Positions 8,436-17,670 of a stretch of 64,000 nt of DNA are shown here, in pieces. Source of the stretch: Chloroflexota bacterium (lineage in GTDB: Bacteria > Chloroflexota > Anaerolineae > Anaerolineales > Anaerolineaceae); the NCBI GenBank assembly GCA_021779955.1, contig JAJXZS010000044.1, positions 1 through 64,000 of the forward strand, written 5' to 3'. The first letter of the stretch is position 1; the number at the start of each line of letters is the position of its first letter. Under the pieces are notes generated by a model. It made no database searches. It saw only the letters and a list, made by a program, of their open reading frames with translations, and had not been told where the DNA came from. A program made the translations under genes and the position numbers.

Positions 8436-8781
8436 GATGACGGAGAAGGCGCAGACTGCTTATAGGTTCTATGCGATTGTGCCGGTAGGCGAAGTCCTGG
8501 AGGGCGAGCGACTCTTCTTCGAACTCGAAGGTCAGCCGATTGTTCTCTTCTCAATTAAAAATGTTTTCTATGCCACAGGTGATGTGTGCAGTCACGATGG
8601 CGGTGACATTGGACAGGGAGAACTCGAGGGATTTGAGATCATCTGTCCGAGGCATGGCGCGCGATTCGACATTCGAACGGGAAGGGTGCTTCAGCTCCCC
8701 GCAGTGAAAGATATTCCGCACTATCCCGTGCGGGTGAATGAGAACGGTTTTCTGGAAGTTGGGATTCCCACAGAGAATTAA
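8428..8781 (+). CDS. Rieske-type [2Fe-2S] ferredoxin
   Basis: The 117-aa protein shows the Rieske signature CSH (C-x-H) followed 16 residues later by CPRH (C-x2-H), the two cysteine and two histidine ligands of a Rieske cluster. Its length and the sequence around 'CPRHGARFDIRTG' match stand-alone ferredoxins related to the small redox component of ring-hydroxylating dioxygenases. No oxygenase is nearby. A similar ferredoxin at the end of suf operons is known from other bacteria, and its electron-transfer partner is not settled. The start is ATG 8428 inside sufU (coupled); a second ATG lies three codons on. The hairpin at 8789-8812 ends the operon. Confidence 0.88.
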   Translation: MSEMTEKAQTAYRFYAIVPVGEVLEGERLFFELEGQPIVLFSIKNVFYATGDVCSHDGGDIGQGELEGFEIICPRHGARFDIRTGRVLQLPAVKDIPHYPVRVNENGFLEVGIPTEN

Positions 8782-8788
8782 AACATAT

Positions 8789-8819
8789 CGGCGGAAGCGA
8801 TCGTTTCCGCCGTATTTTT
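8789..8819. terminator. Terminator of the suf operon
   Basis: Arms CGGCGGAA (8789-8796) and TTCCGCCG (8805-8812) with an 8-base loop, followed on the plus strand by TATTTTTA. It sits between convergent genes and may serve both. Confidence 0.8.
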
Positions 8820-9474
8820 ATGCTCCGTAAAATGAGCCGATCACGCGGAGGATATCAAACCCTTCGGCGTATGGTCTTTCGGCAAGTGCTCCGTGCCGGA
8901 CAAGCGTGGCGCGGGTGACCTCAGGCTTGAAATAATATTTGTCCGCATAGGTACGGTATTCCGAGAGGGCCTTGAGCTTCGTCTCCACGTCTGCTTCAGA
9001 AACCTCGACGAGAAAACTGGGGAAAAAGCCGTAGCTGCTGCGGATTACATCGAAGCCGAGGACCGTGTTGCCGCGAAACGCACGCAAAGCCTCCTCTGTT
9101 GCAGTGCGGTGATCCTGGTGCAGATCCGCTTTTGTGTGGACGAAAACGATTTCAGGATGGAAGCTCTGTTTGAGTTGGATCAGGTATTCCAGGATTTCCT
9201 GGCGCGCATGGGGAAAACGGCGGGTTTCGAATTCACCTACGATCACATGGTCTTTTTGAACTCCCAATACAGCCATGCTGCTATAGTGTTCGTCGACCAC
9301 TTTGGTCAACAGCGGATTCTTCTGGTTGTTCGAAAGGGTGACGCACAATACCTCGGTAGATTTGGTAATGTGGGCAATGAGAGCACCGCAACCGAGCTCG
9401 ATATCATCCGGGTGGGCGCCGATGAAACAAACCTTGCGACCGTAAAAAGACATATCGGTGTTCATAGCCCTCAC
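8818..9474 (-). CDS. PIG-L family (LmbE-like) deacetylase
   Basis: The 218-aa protein has the PIG-L zinc motif 'GAHPDDIELGCGA' (A-H-P-D-D) near residue 19 and the later 'HTKADLHQDHRTATEEALRA' segment with the paired histidines (HxDH). Family members remove acetyl groups from N-acetylglucosamine derivatives such as precursors of GPI anchors, mycothiol or bacillithiol, or from antibiotic intermediates; the substrate here is unknown. The GTG at 9474 overlaps the stop of the methyltransferase gene (GTGA), indicating coupling; an ATG three codons later is the alternative. The pair suggests modification of a small molecule or sugar. Confidence 0.85.
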   Translation of the reverse strand: MRAMNTDMSFYGRKVCFIGAHPDDIELGCGALIAHITKSTEVLCVTLSNNQKNPLLTKVVDEHYSSMAVLGVQKDHVIVGEFETRRFPHARQEILEYLIQLKQSFHPEIVFVHTKADLHQDHRTATEEALRAFRGNTVLGFDVIRSSYGFFPSFLVEVSEADVETKLKALSEYRTYADKYYFKPEVTRATLVRHGALAERPYAEGFDILRVIGSFYGA

Positions 9475-10271
9475 TTTGTGGCGAGGAAGCCGCCAACAAC
9501 CTTGGTCATCACCAGCTTGCCCTGCTGGTCGAGCTTTCGTTTTGCCACTTCTGTGATCGAAGCGATGATCTTTTCGAAATCATCTTTGCTCTCGAAGAAG
9601 GATTTCCACAATTTGCGATCTTCAGACATGGAGGCGCGCGTGTATTCGATATAAGGTTCCACGGATTCGAAAGTCAGCGGGTTTTCGAAGATGTGCACTT
9701 CAACCTTGCTGTAAAGTGACTTGATCGTCGACAGAAACTCGGAAGCATAGCGCGAGCTGCCCGGCATGGGAGGGATGGGTTTATGGGTCGCTTCTTGGAT
9801 GATTTCGTAGAAGATTTTCTTGTTTTCAGGCATCGGGCCTGTGGTAAACAGCCTACCGCCTGGCTGCGTGATCCGGTGCATTTCGCCAATGGTAAAGGGT
9901 ACGTTCTCGGCATAATATATTGCGAAACAGCAAGAAATGAAATCGAAATGGTTATCCGTGAACTCGAAGGGTTTGTTGAAATCCAGAGTGACAAAGTTCA
10001 AACCGCTTTTGCGGCGTGCGTCTTCGTCACGGGCTTGCTTAAGCAGTTCTTCAGAAACGTCGCCGCCTGTAATAACAGCCTGTCCCTTGAGGCGGTCGTA
10101 ATACGAGAAACACTGCTTGCCAGACCCGCAGCCCACGTCGAGGATGGTGCTGCCGGGCTGTAATTGGATCAGGTCGAGCATCCAGGCATCGATATCTCGC
10201 GCTCCGAACCTGCTGTGAATGTCGATGCGCTTGGCTAAATCCTTGGTGGTTTCCTGGAATTCGATTTTCAT
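9471..10271 (-). CDS. Class I SAM-dependent methyltransferase
   Basis: The 266-aa protein has the SAM-binding motif I 'ILDVGCGSGKQ' near residue 43, motif II-like acid 'GGDVSEELLKQA', and the post-core 'FDFISCCFAIYYAENV' and 'ITQPGGRLFTTGP' segments of the UbiE/type-11 group. The substrate cannot be deduced. It is first in a two-gene unit with the PIG-L gene and has its own good promoter. Confidence 0.88.
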   Translation of the reverse strand: MKIEFQETTKDLAKRIDIHSRFGARDIDAWMLDLIQLQPGSTILDVGCGSGKQCFSYYDRLKGQAVITGGDVSEELLKQARDEDARRKSGLNFVTLDFNKPFEFTDNHFDFISCCFAIYYAENVPFTIGEMHRITQPGGRLFTTGPMPENKKIFYEIIQEATHKPIPPMPGSSRYASEFLSTIKSLYSKVEVHIFENPLTFESVEPYIEYTRASMSEDRKLWKSFFESKDDFEKIIASITEVAKRKLDQQGKLVMTKVVGGFLATK

Positions 10272-10298
10272 TTTCCCTCGTCTGATGGATATAAAGTA

Positions 10299-10326
10299 AG
10301 TATAAGAATGCTCGAACGGGTGTCAA
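10299..10326 (-). promoter_or_regulatory. Promoter of the methyltransferase/PIG-L unit
   Basis: Minus strand TTGACA (10321-10326), 16-base spacer, TATACT (10299-10304), 27 bases before the start codon. It separates this unit from the hyp genes upstream. Confidence 0.7.
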
Positions 10327-10336
10327 GTACGGCAGA

Positions 10337-11413
10337 TCAGCAGATGCGAGGCAGCATCTCACCGGCCAGCACGTCCATGATGCGTGTGCCGCCAATCTTC
10401 GTCTTGAGAAGTACTCTCGACACGGGGGTTGCGCTTACGTTGCCGATAACCGCCGCATTCTTGCCGTATGGATTCAAATGCATCGCTGTGAGGGCAGCTT
10501 CAGCTTCAGCTTCAGGCACGATCACGATCACCTTGCCTTCATTGGCTACATAAAACGGGTCGAAGCCGAGCATCTCACAAGCTGCATTGACTGCAGGCTG
10601 TACAGGGATCAGACTCTCTTCAATAGTGATACACATATTGCTCTGGCAGGCGATTTCGTTCAGGGTTGTCGCCAAGCCGCCACGCGTGGGATCGCGAAGC
10701 ACGTGTGTGTGGGGGGCTGCGTCGATAACTGAGCGAATGAGATGATTCAGCGGGGCGACATCCGACTGGATCTCAGTCTCGAAACCGAGTTCGCCGCGAG
10801 CAGAAAGCACAGCGATACCGTGATCGCCCATCGTCCCGGAGATCAGAACAATATCCCCAGGTTGTGCTCCTGCCCCGCTGATTTCCACGCCCTCGGGAAT
10901 CCAACCCATTCCCGTCGTGTTGATGAACAATCCATCGGCTTTGCCCTTCTCGACCACCTTGGTGTCACCCGCGACGATTTGCACACCTGCTTCTTTGGCT
11001 GCTTCGGACATTGAAATGACGATCGACTCTAGCAGACTTGTGGAGAGGCCCTCTTCGAGGATGAAGCACGCTGTTAAGTAGAGAGGAGTGGCCCCCGACA
11101 TGGCGACATCGTTTACCGTGCCGCAGACAGAAAGCCTTCCGATATCGCCGCCGGGAAAGACAAGAGGCGATACGATGTGCGAGTCTGTAGAAACTGCAAG
11201 TCGGCCGTTTCCATGTGATGGCGCAGGAATCATCTCGGCAAAATCGTTCCCTGCCAATAGTTGAGGCGAAGCCAAATGGGGTTGGAAGATTTCCTGGATG
11301 AGTTCCTGGGTCATGCGGCCGCCCGAACCATGGCCCATGACGATCGTATCGTGATGTTTGAGGGGCACAGGGCAAACCGATCCCTGGATGACAGGCAACG
11401 TTTCTTCGTTCAT
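10337..11413 (-). CDS. hypE: Hydrogenase maturation protein HypE
   Basis: The 358-aa PurM/ThiL-like protein has the N-terminal '[13 protein letters not shown]' and '[15 protein letters not shown]' ATP-binding motifs and ends in 'PRIC'. The last residue is the cysteine that HypF carbamoylates and HypE dehydrates to thiocyanate, the source of the cyanide ligands of the [NiFe] site. The start overlaps hypD by 4 bases. It is the last gene of the hyp operon. Confidence 0.97.
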   Translation of the reverse strand: MNEETLPVIQGSVCPVPLKHHDTIVMGHGSGGRMTQELIQEIFQPHLASPQLLAGNDFAEMIPAPSHGNGRLAVSTDSHIVSPLVFPGGDIGRLSVCGTVNDVAMSGATPLYLTACFILEEGLSTSLLESIVISMSEAAKEAGVQIVAGDTKVVEKGKADGLFINTTGMGWIPEGVEISGAGAQPGDIVLISGTMGDHGIAVLSARGELGFETEIQSDVAPLNHLIRSVIDAAPHTHVLRDPTRGGLATTLNEIACQSNMCITIEESLIPVQPAVNAACEMLGFDPFYVANEGKVIVIVPEAEAEAALTAMHLNPYGKNAAVIGNVSATPVSRVLLKTKIGGTRIMDVLAGEMLPRIC

Positions 11414-12510
11414 GCGTTCACGCTTTCATTCCGAGCGTAGCGGTAATAGGCTGAACAGGCACCTTCAGAAGAGACCATCGTTGCCCCCAAAGGATTCTCC
11501 GGGTTGCAGAACGTGCCAAAAGCCGGGCATTGGGGCGGCTTCTTGATCCCCTGCAGGATTTGCCCTGCAATACAAATCTCAGATTCCCTGGTCTGGATCT
11601 CGCCAACGTTGAAACGGACCTCTGCGTTGAAGGCATCGAACTCAGGCTGCAAGCAAAGGCCGCTCTGAGGGATCATGCCGATGCCGCGCCAGTTGCGATC
11701 GCAGACTTGAAAGACATCTTTGAGGATCTTCTGCGAGGGTAGGTTGCCTTCCTTGCTCACCACGCGCGAATACGCGTTCTGCACCTCGTGTTTTCCTGCT
11801 TCGAGCTGTTGGACAGTCATCAGCACCCCGTTGAGCAGGTCAACAGGTTCGAACCCCGTGACTGTAATCGGCACTTTGTACTTCTCGGCAATCTCGTAGT
11901 ACTCCCAATAACCCATCACAGAGCAGACGTGACCGGCTGCCAGGAACCCCTGAACCCGGTTGGTGGGAGAACCGAGGATGGCATGCATTGCCGGAGGGAC
12001 CTTCACCTGCGAGACCAGAATCGAATAATTTGTCAAACCCAAAGCTTTGGCTTGAAGCACCGACATGGCATTGGCCGGCGCTGTAGTTTCAAAGCCTATC
12101 GCAAAGAAAACCACCTGCTTATCGGGATTTTGTTTGGCAATCTTGACCGCATCCAGGGGTGAATAGACGACCCTAACCTGTCCGCCCTTTGCGCGGATGG
12201 AGAAAAGATCTCCAGTTGAGCCAGGGACGCGAAGCATGTCGCCAAAGGAGCAGAAGATCACATCGGGTTTAGAGGCTATTGCTAGGGCCTTATCGACAAG
12301 CTCCAGGGAGGTTACACACACAGGGCAGCCGGGACCGTGCACAAGTTCGATTTCAGCCGGGAGGATTTGATCCAGTCCATTTTGCATGATAGAGTGCGTC
12401 TGACCGCCGCAAATCTCCATGATCACCCAGGGCTGGGTGATAGTCCGGTCGATCCGGTCCACAATATTCTTGACCAGTGCGGCATCTCGATATTCATCCA
12501 AATAGCGCAT
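11410..12510 (-). CDS. hypD: Hydrogenase maturation protein HypD
   Basis: The 366-aa protein has the HypD motifs '[10 protein letters not shown]', '[10 protein letters not shown]' and the C-terminal cluster-binding stretch with Cys in '[14 protein letters not shown]' and '[12 protein letters not shown]', which hold a [4Fe-4S] cluster. HypD with HypC is the platform on which Fe(CN)2CO is assembled. It starts 11 bases after hypC. Confidence 0.97.
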   Translation of the reverse strand: MRYLDEYRDAALVKNIVDRIDRTITQPWVIMEICGGQTHSIMQNGLDQILPAEIELVHGPGCPVCVTSLELVDKALAIASKPDVIFCSFGDMLRVPGSTGDLFSIRAKGGQVRVVYSPLDAVKIAKQNPDKQVVFFAIGFETTAPANAMSVLQAKALGLTNYSILVSQVKVPPAMHAILGSPTNRVQGFLAAGHVCSVMGYWEYYEIAEKYKVPITVTGFEPVDLLNGVLMTVQQLEAGKHEVQNAYSRVVSKEGNLPSQKILKDVFQVCDRNWRGIGMIPQSGLCLQPEFDAFNAEVRFNVGEIQTRESEICIAGQILQGIKKPPQCPAFGTFCNPENPLGATMVSSEGACSAYYRYARNESVNA

Positions 12511-12521
12511 TTTCGGCTCGT

Positions 12522-12779
12522 TTATTCAGGATCGGGTGGATTGAGTTCGGCTTCGAGATCTCCAAGCTCACGAAATGCATCCAGAGATTCCTGGGCTTCT
12601 TTTTCGCTAAGGACGCTCAATGCAAATCCGGCATGCACGATCACGTAATCGCTGATTTTAGCTTCGGGAACGGCCTCCAGACACACATCGCGAAACACAC
12701 CGCCGAAATCGACCTTACCCATTTTCAGGGCTGGAGAATCCAGGAACTCGGTGATCTTACCGGGGACTGCTAGGCACAT
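12522..12779 (-). CDS. hypC: Hydrogenase maturation chaperone HypC
   Basis: The 85-aa protein begins MCLAVPGKI, the HypC/HybG signature; Cys2 binds the iron centre and the large subunit precursor. It ends in an acidic tail. It carries the Fe(CN)2CO group between HypD and the hydrogenase large subunit. Confidence 0.96.
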   Translation of the reverse strand: MCLAVPGKITEFLDSPALKMGKVDFGGVFRDVCLEAVPEAKISDYVIVHAGFALSVLSEKEAQESLDAFRELGDLEAELNPPDPE

Positions 12780-12787
12780 ATTTACCT

Positions 12788-15073
12788 CTAATTCTTTTTC
12801 AATTTGGTTGATGTGATGGCTACCTGTCCGAGAGCAATTCCACCATCATTTGTTGGCACCTGGTGGTGAACCAGGATTTCGAAGTTTTCTTTCTCGAGCA
12901 ACAAATAAGTCTTGGCAAGTAAGGTTTTATTTTGCCACACTCCACCTGAGAGTGCAACGGTATGGATGCCAATTTCAGACCTGATTCTCTTGCACAGGCT
13001 CACGAGGACATTGGCAAGCCCGTTGTGGAATTTGGCAGAAATGATGGACGCGGGTACTCGTTGCTCAATATCGGATACGACCTGAGTGAAAAAGGATGCC
13101 AACTGGATGGTATCGGCTTTGATTTCGAAGGCGTAGGCGCTTGTCTCGTCGGGGGCGCACAGGTTCTCAAACTCGATGGCTGCCTGCCCTTCGTAATTCA
13201 CCCTGGCTCTTACGCCGGAAAGCGCTGAAACTGCGTCGAATAAGCGGCCCATGCTTGTAGTCAGCGGTGTGTTGATCGACTTCTCGAGCTGAGAGCGCAA
13301 TACAGTCCGCTCCTCAGAGCATAATTCACTGACAGGCGGTAGGGCAGGATTCCAATCGATATCCGACTTCCACAACAAAGCGAGGGCAACTCTGGCAGGT
13401 GTGCGAATGGCTGCGTCGCCGCCTGGTAATGGGAATTCTTCGAGGTGAAAGCGTCGATCGAACCCGGCATAGCCCCCTTCAAGTATCTCTCCGCCCCAGA
13501 TATTCCCATCCAGACCGTAACCTGTTCCATCGAGGATCAATCCGATGACGGGATCTTGCGTTTTCCAGCCGTTATCGGCTAGGCAGGCTGCGAGATGCGC
13601 GTGGTGATGCTGCACCTGGACGAGCTGGAGATTTTCGGCGCTTGCCCGATTCTGCCCATAGCGGGTAGCAAGGTAGTTCGGATGCATGTCCACGGCGATC
13701 GCTTCCGGTTTGATACGGAAAAGACGCTGATAATGCTCGATTCCCTTTTCGAACGATTGCAGCGTCTCGTAATTCTCAAGGTCGCCGATGTGGTGGCTCA
13801 GGAACGCATAATTCTCCCGGGTAAGGCAAAAAGTGTTCTTCAGTTCTGCTCCACATCCGAGGATCATGGCGGATGGAATGAATGGCAGCAGGACTGCGTC
13901 AGGAGCATATCCACGCGAGCGGCGTATGGGGTAAGCCTTGTTGCGGATGGTTGTGATGACAGAATCGTCAACGCGCATGTAAATCTCGCGATTGTGCAGC
14001 AAAAATCCGTCAGCAATCGGTGAAAGGCGTGCCATGGCATCGTTATCTTCGTAGGCGATCGGTTCTTCACTCATGTTACCACTGGTCATAACAAAGGCAT
14101 GCGGAAAGCCTGCTTCCGGCTCGAGCAGCAACAAATGCAAAGGTGTGTAAGGCAGCATGAAGCCGAGTTGGTTCTGATGTGGGGCTACTTCTTCCACGAT
14201 CGTTGAGCTTGATTTCTTTTGCAGCAAAACGATGGGGTGATGAAGAGATTCCAGCTCTGTGGACTGAAATTCGTCGATCTCGCAATAGCGCCGAATCGTC
14301 TCGGCATCGAAAGCCATTAGGGCGAATGGCTTGTCGCTTCGCTTCTTGCGCATGCGAAGCTCGTGCACAGCTTGCGCGTTCTCTGCGTCGCAGGCGAGAT
14401 GGTAGCCGCCCAGTCCTTTGATGGCAACGATCTTGCCCGCCTTAAGCCATTCACGCGCCATGTGAATGGCGGCGTCTTTTTCGGCCAGATGAGTCTGTCC
14501 GTCGCTGAACCACACGTGGGGACCGCAGTCGGGACAGGCGGTGGGTTGGGCGTGAAAACGGCGATCATTTGGATTGTCGTATTCGTCCTGGCACGCATCG
14601 CACATTTTGAATTCCGCCATGGTCGTTTTAGGCCGGTCGTATGGAATATCGCGAATGATCGAAAAACGGGGTCCGCAGTTGGTGCAATTGATGAATGGAT
14701 AACGGTAACGTGGATTTGCAGGATCGAACAACTCGCGGCGGCAATCATCGCAAATGGCTACATCCGGAGAAATGGGAACGAACTTGCCTTCTTCTGCCTG
14801 GCTGGCCATAATTGTGAAGCCGTTGTAGTTATTCGGCGCAACAGGCACGACCGTGATCTCGTCGATGCGGGCGAGTTTGGGCGCATTCGTGTTGAGCGCC
14901 TTAAGGAATTCATCGAGGGATTCCTGGCTGCCATTCAGCTCGATTTCAACACCGCTCGAATTATTGATTACCCAACCGGTTAATTCCAAAAGATTGGCCG
15001 TGCGATGGACGAACGGTCGAAATCCAACCCCCTGTACGATCCCTTTGACCGAAATCTTGATGCCTTGAATCAA
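12788..15073 (-). CDS. hypF: Carbamoyltransferase HypF
   Basis: The 761-aa protein has all HypF domains in order: an acylphosphatase-like domain (about 1-90, 'VKGIVQGVGFRPFV'), two zinc fingers of C-x2-C-x18-C-x2-C type ('CDDCRREL', 'NCTNCGPRFS', 'CDACQDEY', 'ACPDCGPH'), a YrdC-like domain (about 200-380, 'KGLGGYHLACDA') and a Kae1-like domain (about 390-755, 'VQHHHAHLAACLAD'). It makes carbamoyl adenylate from carbamoyl phosphate and loads HypE. It is 7 bases after hypB. Confidence 0.97.
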   Translation of the reverse strand: MIQGIKISVKGIVQGVGFRPFVHRTANLLELTGWVINNSSGVEIELNGSQESLDEFLKALNTNAPKLARIDEITVVPVAPNNYNGFTIMASQAEEGKFVPISPDVAICDDCRRELFDPANPRYRYPFINCTNCGPRFSIIRDIPYDRPKTTMAEFKMCDACQDEYDNPNDRRFHAQPTACPDCGPHVWFSDGQTHLAEKDAAIHMAREWLKAGKIVAIKGLGGYHLACDAENAQAVHELRMRKKRSDKPFALMAFDAETIRRYCEIDEFQSTELESLHHPIVLLQKKSSSTIVEEVAPHQNQLGFMLPYTPLHLLLLEPEAGFPHAFVMTSGNMSEEPIAYEDNDAMARLSPIADGFLLHNREIYMRVDDSVITTIRNKAYPIRRSRGYAPDAVLLPFIPSAMILGCGAELKNTFCLTRENYAFLSHHIGDLENYETLQSFEKGIEHYQRLFRIKPEAIAVDMHPNYLATRYGQNRASAENLQLVQVQHHHAHLAACLADNGWKTQDPVIGLILDGTGYGLDGNIWGGEILEGGYAGFDRRFHLEEFPLPGGDAAIRTPARVALALLWKSDIDWNPALPPVSELCSEERTVLRSQLEKSINTPLTTSMGRLFDAVSALSGVRARVNYEGQAAIEFENLCAPDETSAYAFEIKADTIQLASFFTQVVSDIEQRVPASIISAKFHNGLANVLVSLCKRIRSEIGIHTVALSGGVWQNKTLLAKTYLLLEKENFEILVHHQVPTNDGGIALGQVAITSTKLKKN

Positions 15074-15080
15074 TGGGTGA

Positions 15081-15752
15081 TCATCCTTGCCTGGATGCGA
15101 GGATCTCAGCCTTCAGCCACTCGATCCATGGCGCGATTCCTTCACCGGTGCGGCAGGAGACGGGAAAAGTGGTCAAACCCGGGTTCAGCAATTGCACTCC
15201 ACGGGTGAAGTAATCCATATCGAACTGAACATACGGCTTGAGATCGGTTTTATTGATCACCAGCACATTCAGTCCGCGGTAAATATTCGGATATTTATAG
15301 GGTTTGTCGTCGCCTTCAGGTACCGAAGCAACGAGCAAATTAATGGTGGTACCAAGATCGAAAGCAGCCGGACAGATCAAGTTGCCAACGTTCTCGACGA
15401 TGACGAGATCAAGTTCGTCAAGAGGCAGTTGAGGCAAGGCATTGCTGATCATGCTCGCATCGAGGTGGCATTCGCCGCCGGTGTTGATCTGTACCGCAGG
15501 CATGCCGGCAGCCGCAACCTTGTCTGCATCGATGGTCACTGCCGCTGTATCGCCCTCGATCACCCCGATCTTGAATTCGGATTGAAGGTGTTTGATTGTC
15601 TGCAAGATGAAGCTGGTCTTGCCCGCACCAGGAGAAGCCATGATATTGATGGCGTAAACGTGATTCTGCGCCATTAATTGTTTGTTTTGGTGCGCGATCT
15701 GGTCATTGGCATCGAAGATCTTCTCGACAATTGGAACACGAATGGCACTCAT
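15081..15752 (-). CDS. hypB: Hydrogenase nickel incorporation GTPase HypB
   Basis: The 223-aa GTPase has the P-loop 'ASPGAGKTS', 'EGDTA', 'ENVGNLICPAAFDLG' and 'VINKTDL' motifs. The family inserts nickel with HypA. This version has neither the N-terminal CxxCGC nickel site nor the histidine-rich stretch found in some HypBs, so it is the minimal form. The zinc/nickel-site 'GGECHLDASM' region is present. It overlaps hypA by 4 bases. Confidence 0.96.
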   Translation of the reverse strand: MSAIRVPIVEKIFDANDQIAHQNKQLMAQNHVYAINIMASPGAGKTSFILQTIKHLQSEFKIGVIEGDTAAVTIDADKVAAAGMPAVQINTGGECHLDASMISNALPQLPLDELDLVIVENVGNLICPAAFDLGTTINLLVASVPEGDDKPYKYPNIYRGLNVLVINKTDLKPYVQFDMDYFTRGVQLLNPGLTTFPVSCRTGEGIAPWIEWLKAEILASRQG

Positions 15753-16111
15753 GGATTTTTTACTTCCTCTTTTTCGATCTCGATACTATCAAGGTAAAAT
15801 TCTTCGCCTGAGACGATGGCAGTATTATACCCGCCGCATTTAGGGCATGGAGTGAGCCGCTCGGTGATTTCGTACGTGAAATCGCAATCCTGACACTTGA
15901 GCATGGCCGGGATTCGCTCGAAATGCAGTTTGGCACCCCGGCAGATGCTGTCTTCCGCCACAAAATCCCAATAGAATTGCACAGAATCGTCTACGATGCT
16001 TGATAAACGCCCGATCACCAGATGAATGTCGGTGACTTTCTTGGCTTCTGCTTTTTGCGCATATTCACTTGCGATGCTGAGGATGCTCTCAGTAACGGAT
16101 AATTCATGCAT
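15749..16111 (-). CDS. hypA: Hydrogenase nickel metallochaperone HypA
   Basis: The 120-aa protein starts MHELSVTESI; His2 is the conserved nickel ligand, which fixes the start codon. The zinc site is CQDCDF and CPKCGG. It delivers nickel with HypB. There is no Shine-Dalgarno sequence before the ATG, and a TATAAT box ends only 9 bases before it. Confidence 0.96.
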   Translation of the reverse strand: MHELSVTESILSIASEYAQKAEAKKVTDIHLVIGRLSSIVDDSVQFYWDFVAEDSICRGAKLHFERIPAMLKCQDCDFTYEITERLTPCPKCGGYNTAIVSGEEFYLDSIEIEKEEVKNP

Positions 16112-16120
16112 GGCGAAGGT

Positions 16121-16126
16121 ATTATA
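16121..16126 (-). promoter_or_regulatory. -10 box giving a near-leaderless hypA transcript
   Basis: Minus-strand TATAAT at 16121-16126, 9 bases before the fixed hypA start codon. Transcription would begin only about 3 bases before the ATG. No good -35 box is visible. Confidence 0.35.
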
Positions 16127-16171
16127 CTCTAATTGGACTGTTTAGGTGGTATATCGAGGAGACAGATCCGG

Positions 16172-16675
16172 TTATTCCAAATCCTGGCTGACCTTGTGAG
16201 CTTGAGTAGAACTGAGGATCAGGTTCATCAGTTGAAGGCGTGTGGTCAAAAAGCTGCGGGCTGCAACATTCGCAACTCGTTTATATGTCAGCATGCCAAT
16301 ATCATGGTCGAGTTCGCACAAAGGGATAAGTTTCTTGGTATCAAATTTGACCATGAAGCTGTTTGTCAGGCAGGTCGCCGTGCCCGTTCTTTGGCGGACC
16401 ACAGGTGTCAAAGCTGACCAGCCAAGGATATCCAGCGGGCCAAGGTGCGACGTCTCGATGTTGCCATAGGCCGGAACAAACACTTCGACTTTGATCTCGC
16501 CTTCAAGGATGATATAGATACAATCCAGTCTTCCGCCTTCGCTGACCACCACCGAGCCGCTTTCGAATTCGACAATGGACGCGGTTTCGGCAAGCTTGGC
16601 AAGCTGGAATTCTTTGAGATCCAGAAACAGCGGAATCGTTTTGAGCACTTGAATGAGATCTGGATAGTAGGCCAT
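16172..16675 (-). CDS. Cyclic nucleotide-binding domain protein without a DNA-binding domain
   Basis: The 167-aa protein is a single cNMP-binding beta barrel of the CRP/FNR superfamily: 'VLKTIPLFLDLKEFQLAKLA' opening helix, 'SGSVVVSEGGRLDCIYIILEG' glycine turn and 'LGPLDILGWSALTP' phosphate-binding-cassette-like segment. The usual arginine of the cAMP cassette is not obvious, so the ligand is unknown. The barrel is followed only by a helix of about 45 residues with no helix-turn-helix. It may sense a ligand or redox state and act on a partner protein. ATG 16675 has AGGAAAACC before it; an upstream in-frame extension to 16738 has no ribosome site. Confidence 0.75.
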   Translation of the reverse strand: MAYYPDLIQVLKTIPLFLDLKEFQLAKLAETASIVEFESGSVVVSEGGRLDCIYIILEGEIKVEVFVPAYGNIETSHLGPLDILGWSALTPVVRQRTGTATCLTNSFMVKFDTKKLIPLCELDHDIGMLTYKRVANVAARSFLTTRLQLMNLILSSTQAHKVSQDLE

Positions 16676-16773
16676 TGGTTTTCCTGTTCGTGAACTCGAA
16701 CCCTTAAGATTAACAATAATCCTAATTTGTCTGCACAATTAGTGTGTTCTATCACTTCTCGTTGTGTGTGGTG

Positions 16774-17646
16774 TCACTTTACGGTTATTACCTGGGAAGC
16801 ATTTTGTCTTTTGGGGAGATACACAAGCGCGTAGATCAGGCCGACAAATAATGCGCCGCCAGCGATGTTTCCCAATGAGACAGGCAAAAGATTGGCAATC
16901 AGGATGTTGCCAGCGGAGATGGAAGTCAGGTCAAGCGAAGCAGCTCCTGCGAACGCGGGATCGAAAATCCTGATCAGGAATGCCATCGGAAGGGCATACA
17001 TATTCGCAACACTATGTTCGAACCCTGCTGCTACGAAAGCTGTGATCGGGAAGATGATCGCCATGATCTTATCGGTGGTAGAGTGGGCGCTGTAGGTCAG
17101 CCACACTGCCAGGCAGACCAGGATGTTGCAGAGGATACCCAGGACAAAAGCTTGGGTAAAGGTGTAACTCAATTTCGTCGATGCGGTTTTCAAGATTGCT
17201 TCACCAACCTGTCCGCCGCCAAATGTATACGCACGTCCAATGAACACCAGGGCCGCCAGGAAGACTGAACCAAGGAAGTTGCCAAGATAAACGATTCCCC
17301 AATTACGCAGCATCGATCCAAGCGAAATCTTGCGATCGATCCAGGCGATGATCATCAGAGCGTTGCCCGTGAACAGCTCAGCCCCGCCAACGACAACCAG
17401 GATCAAGCCCAGGCAGAAGACCAACCCACCGAGCAGACGGGTAATGCCGTATGGAAGGCTTCCAGATGCCCCTGCAGTGACCACAGACGCGAGGAGACAG
17501 CCAAAACCTATGTAGACGCCTGCAAGCACAGCCAGGAGCAGCATACGCCCTATGGACAACGCGGATTTGGAAATCCCGATCGAGACAGCCTTTGCGGTCA
17601 TGTCGGCAGGAGTGAGTGTTTCGATTTTGATGGAATCAGAGTTCAT
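16774..17646 (-). CDS. Formate/nitrite transporter (FNT) family channel
   Basis: The 290-aa protein has six hydrophobic membrane segments and the FNT motif 'GAELFTGNALMI' near residue 85, plus 'VYLGNFLGS' and the second-repeat 'CNILVCLAVWL'. FNT proteins are pentameric channels for formate, nitrite or hydrosulfide. Location in a hydrogenase cluster suggests formate, but the sequence alone does not decide. It lies 24 bases after the protease gene on the same strand. Confidence 0.92.
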   Translation of the reverse strand: MNSDSIKIETLTPADMTAKAVSIGISKSALSIGRMLLLAVLAGVYIGFGCLLASVVTAGASGSLPYGITRLLGGLVFCLGLILVVVGGAELFTGNALMIIAWIDRKISLGSMLRNWGIVYLGNFLGSVFLAALVFIGRAYTFGGGQVGEAILKTASTKLSYTFTQAFVLGILCNILVCLAVWLTYSAHSTTDKIMAIIFPITAFVAAGFEHSVANMYALPMAFLIRIFDPAFAGAASLDLTSISAGNILIANLLPVSLGNIAGGALFVGLIYALVYLPKRQNASQVITVK

Positions 17647-17670
17647 TTTGCCCCCGCGAGGAGAAATGGA

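Noticed and set aside
8893-9654. 253-aa plus-strand open frame
   Set aside because: It is antisense to the PIG-L and methyltransferase genes, which both have clear motifs.
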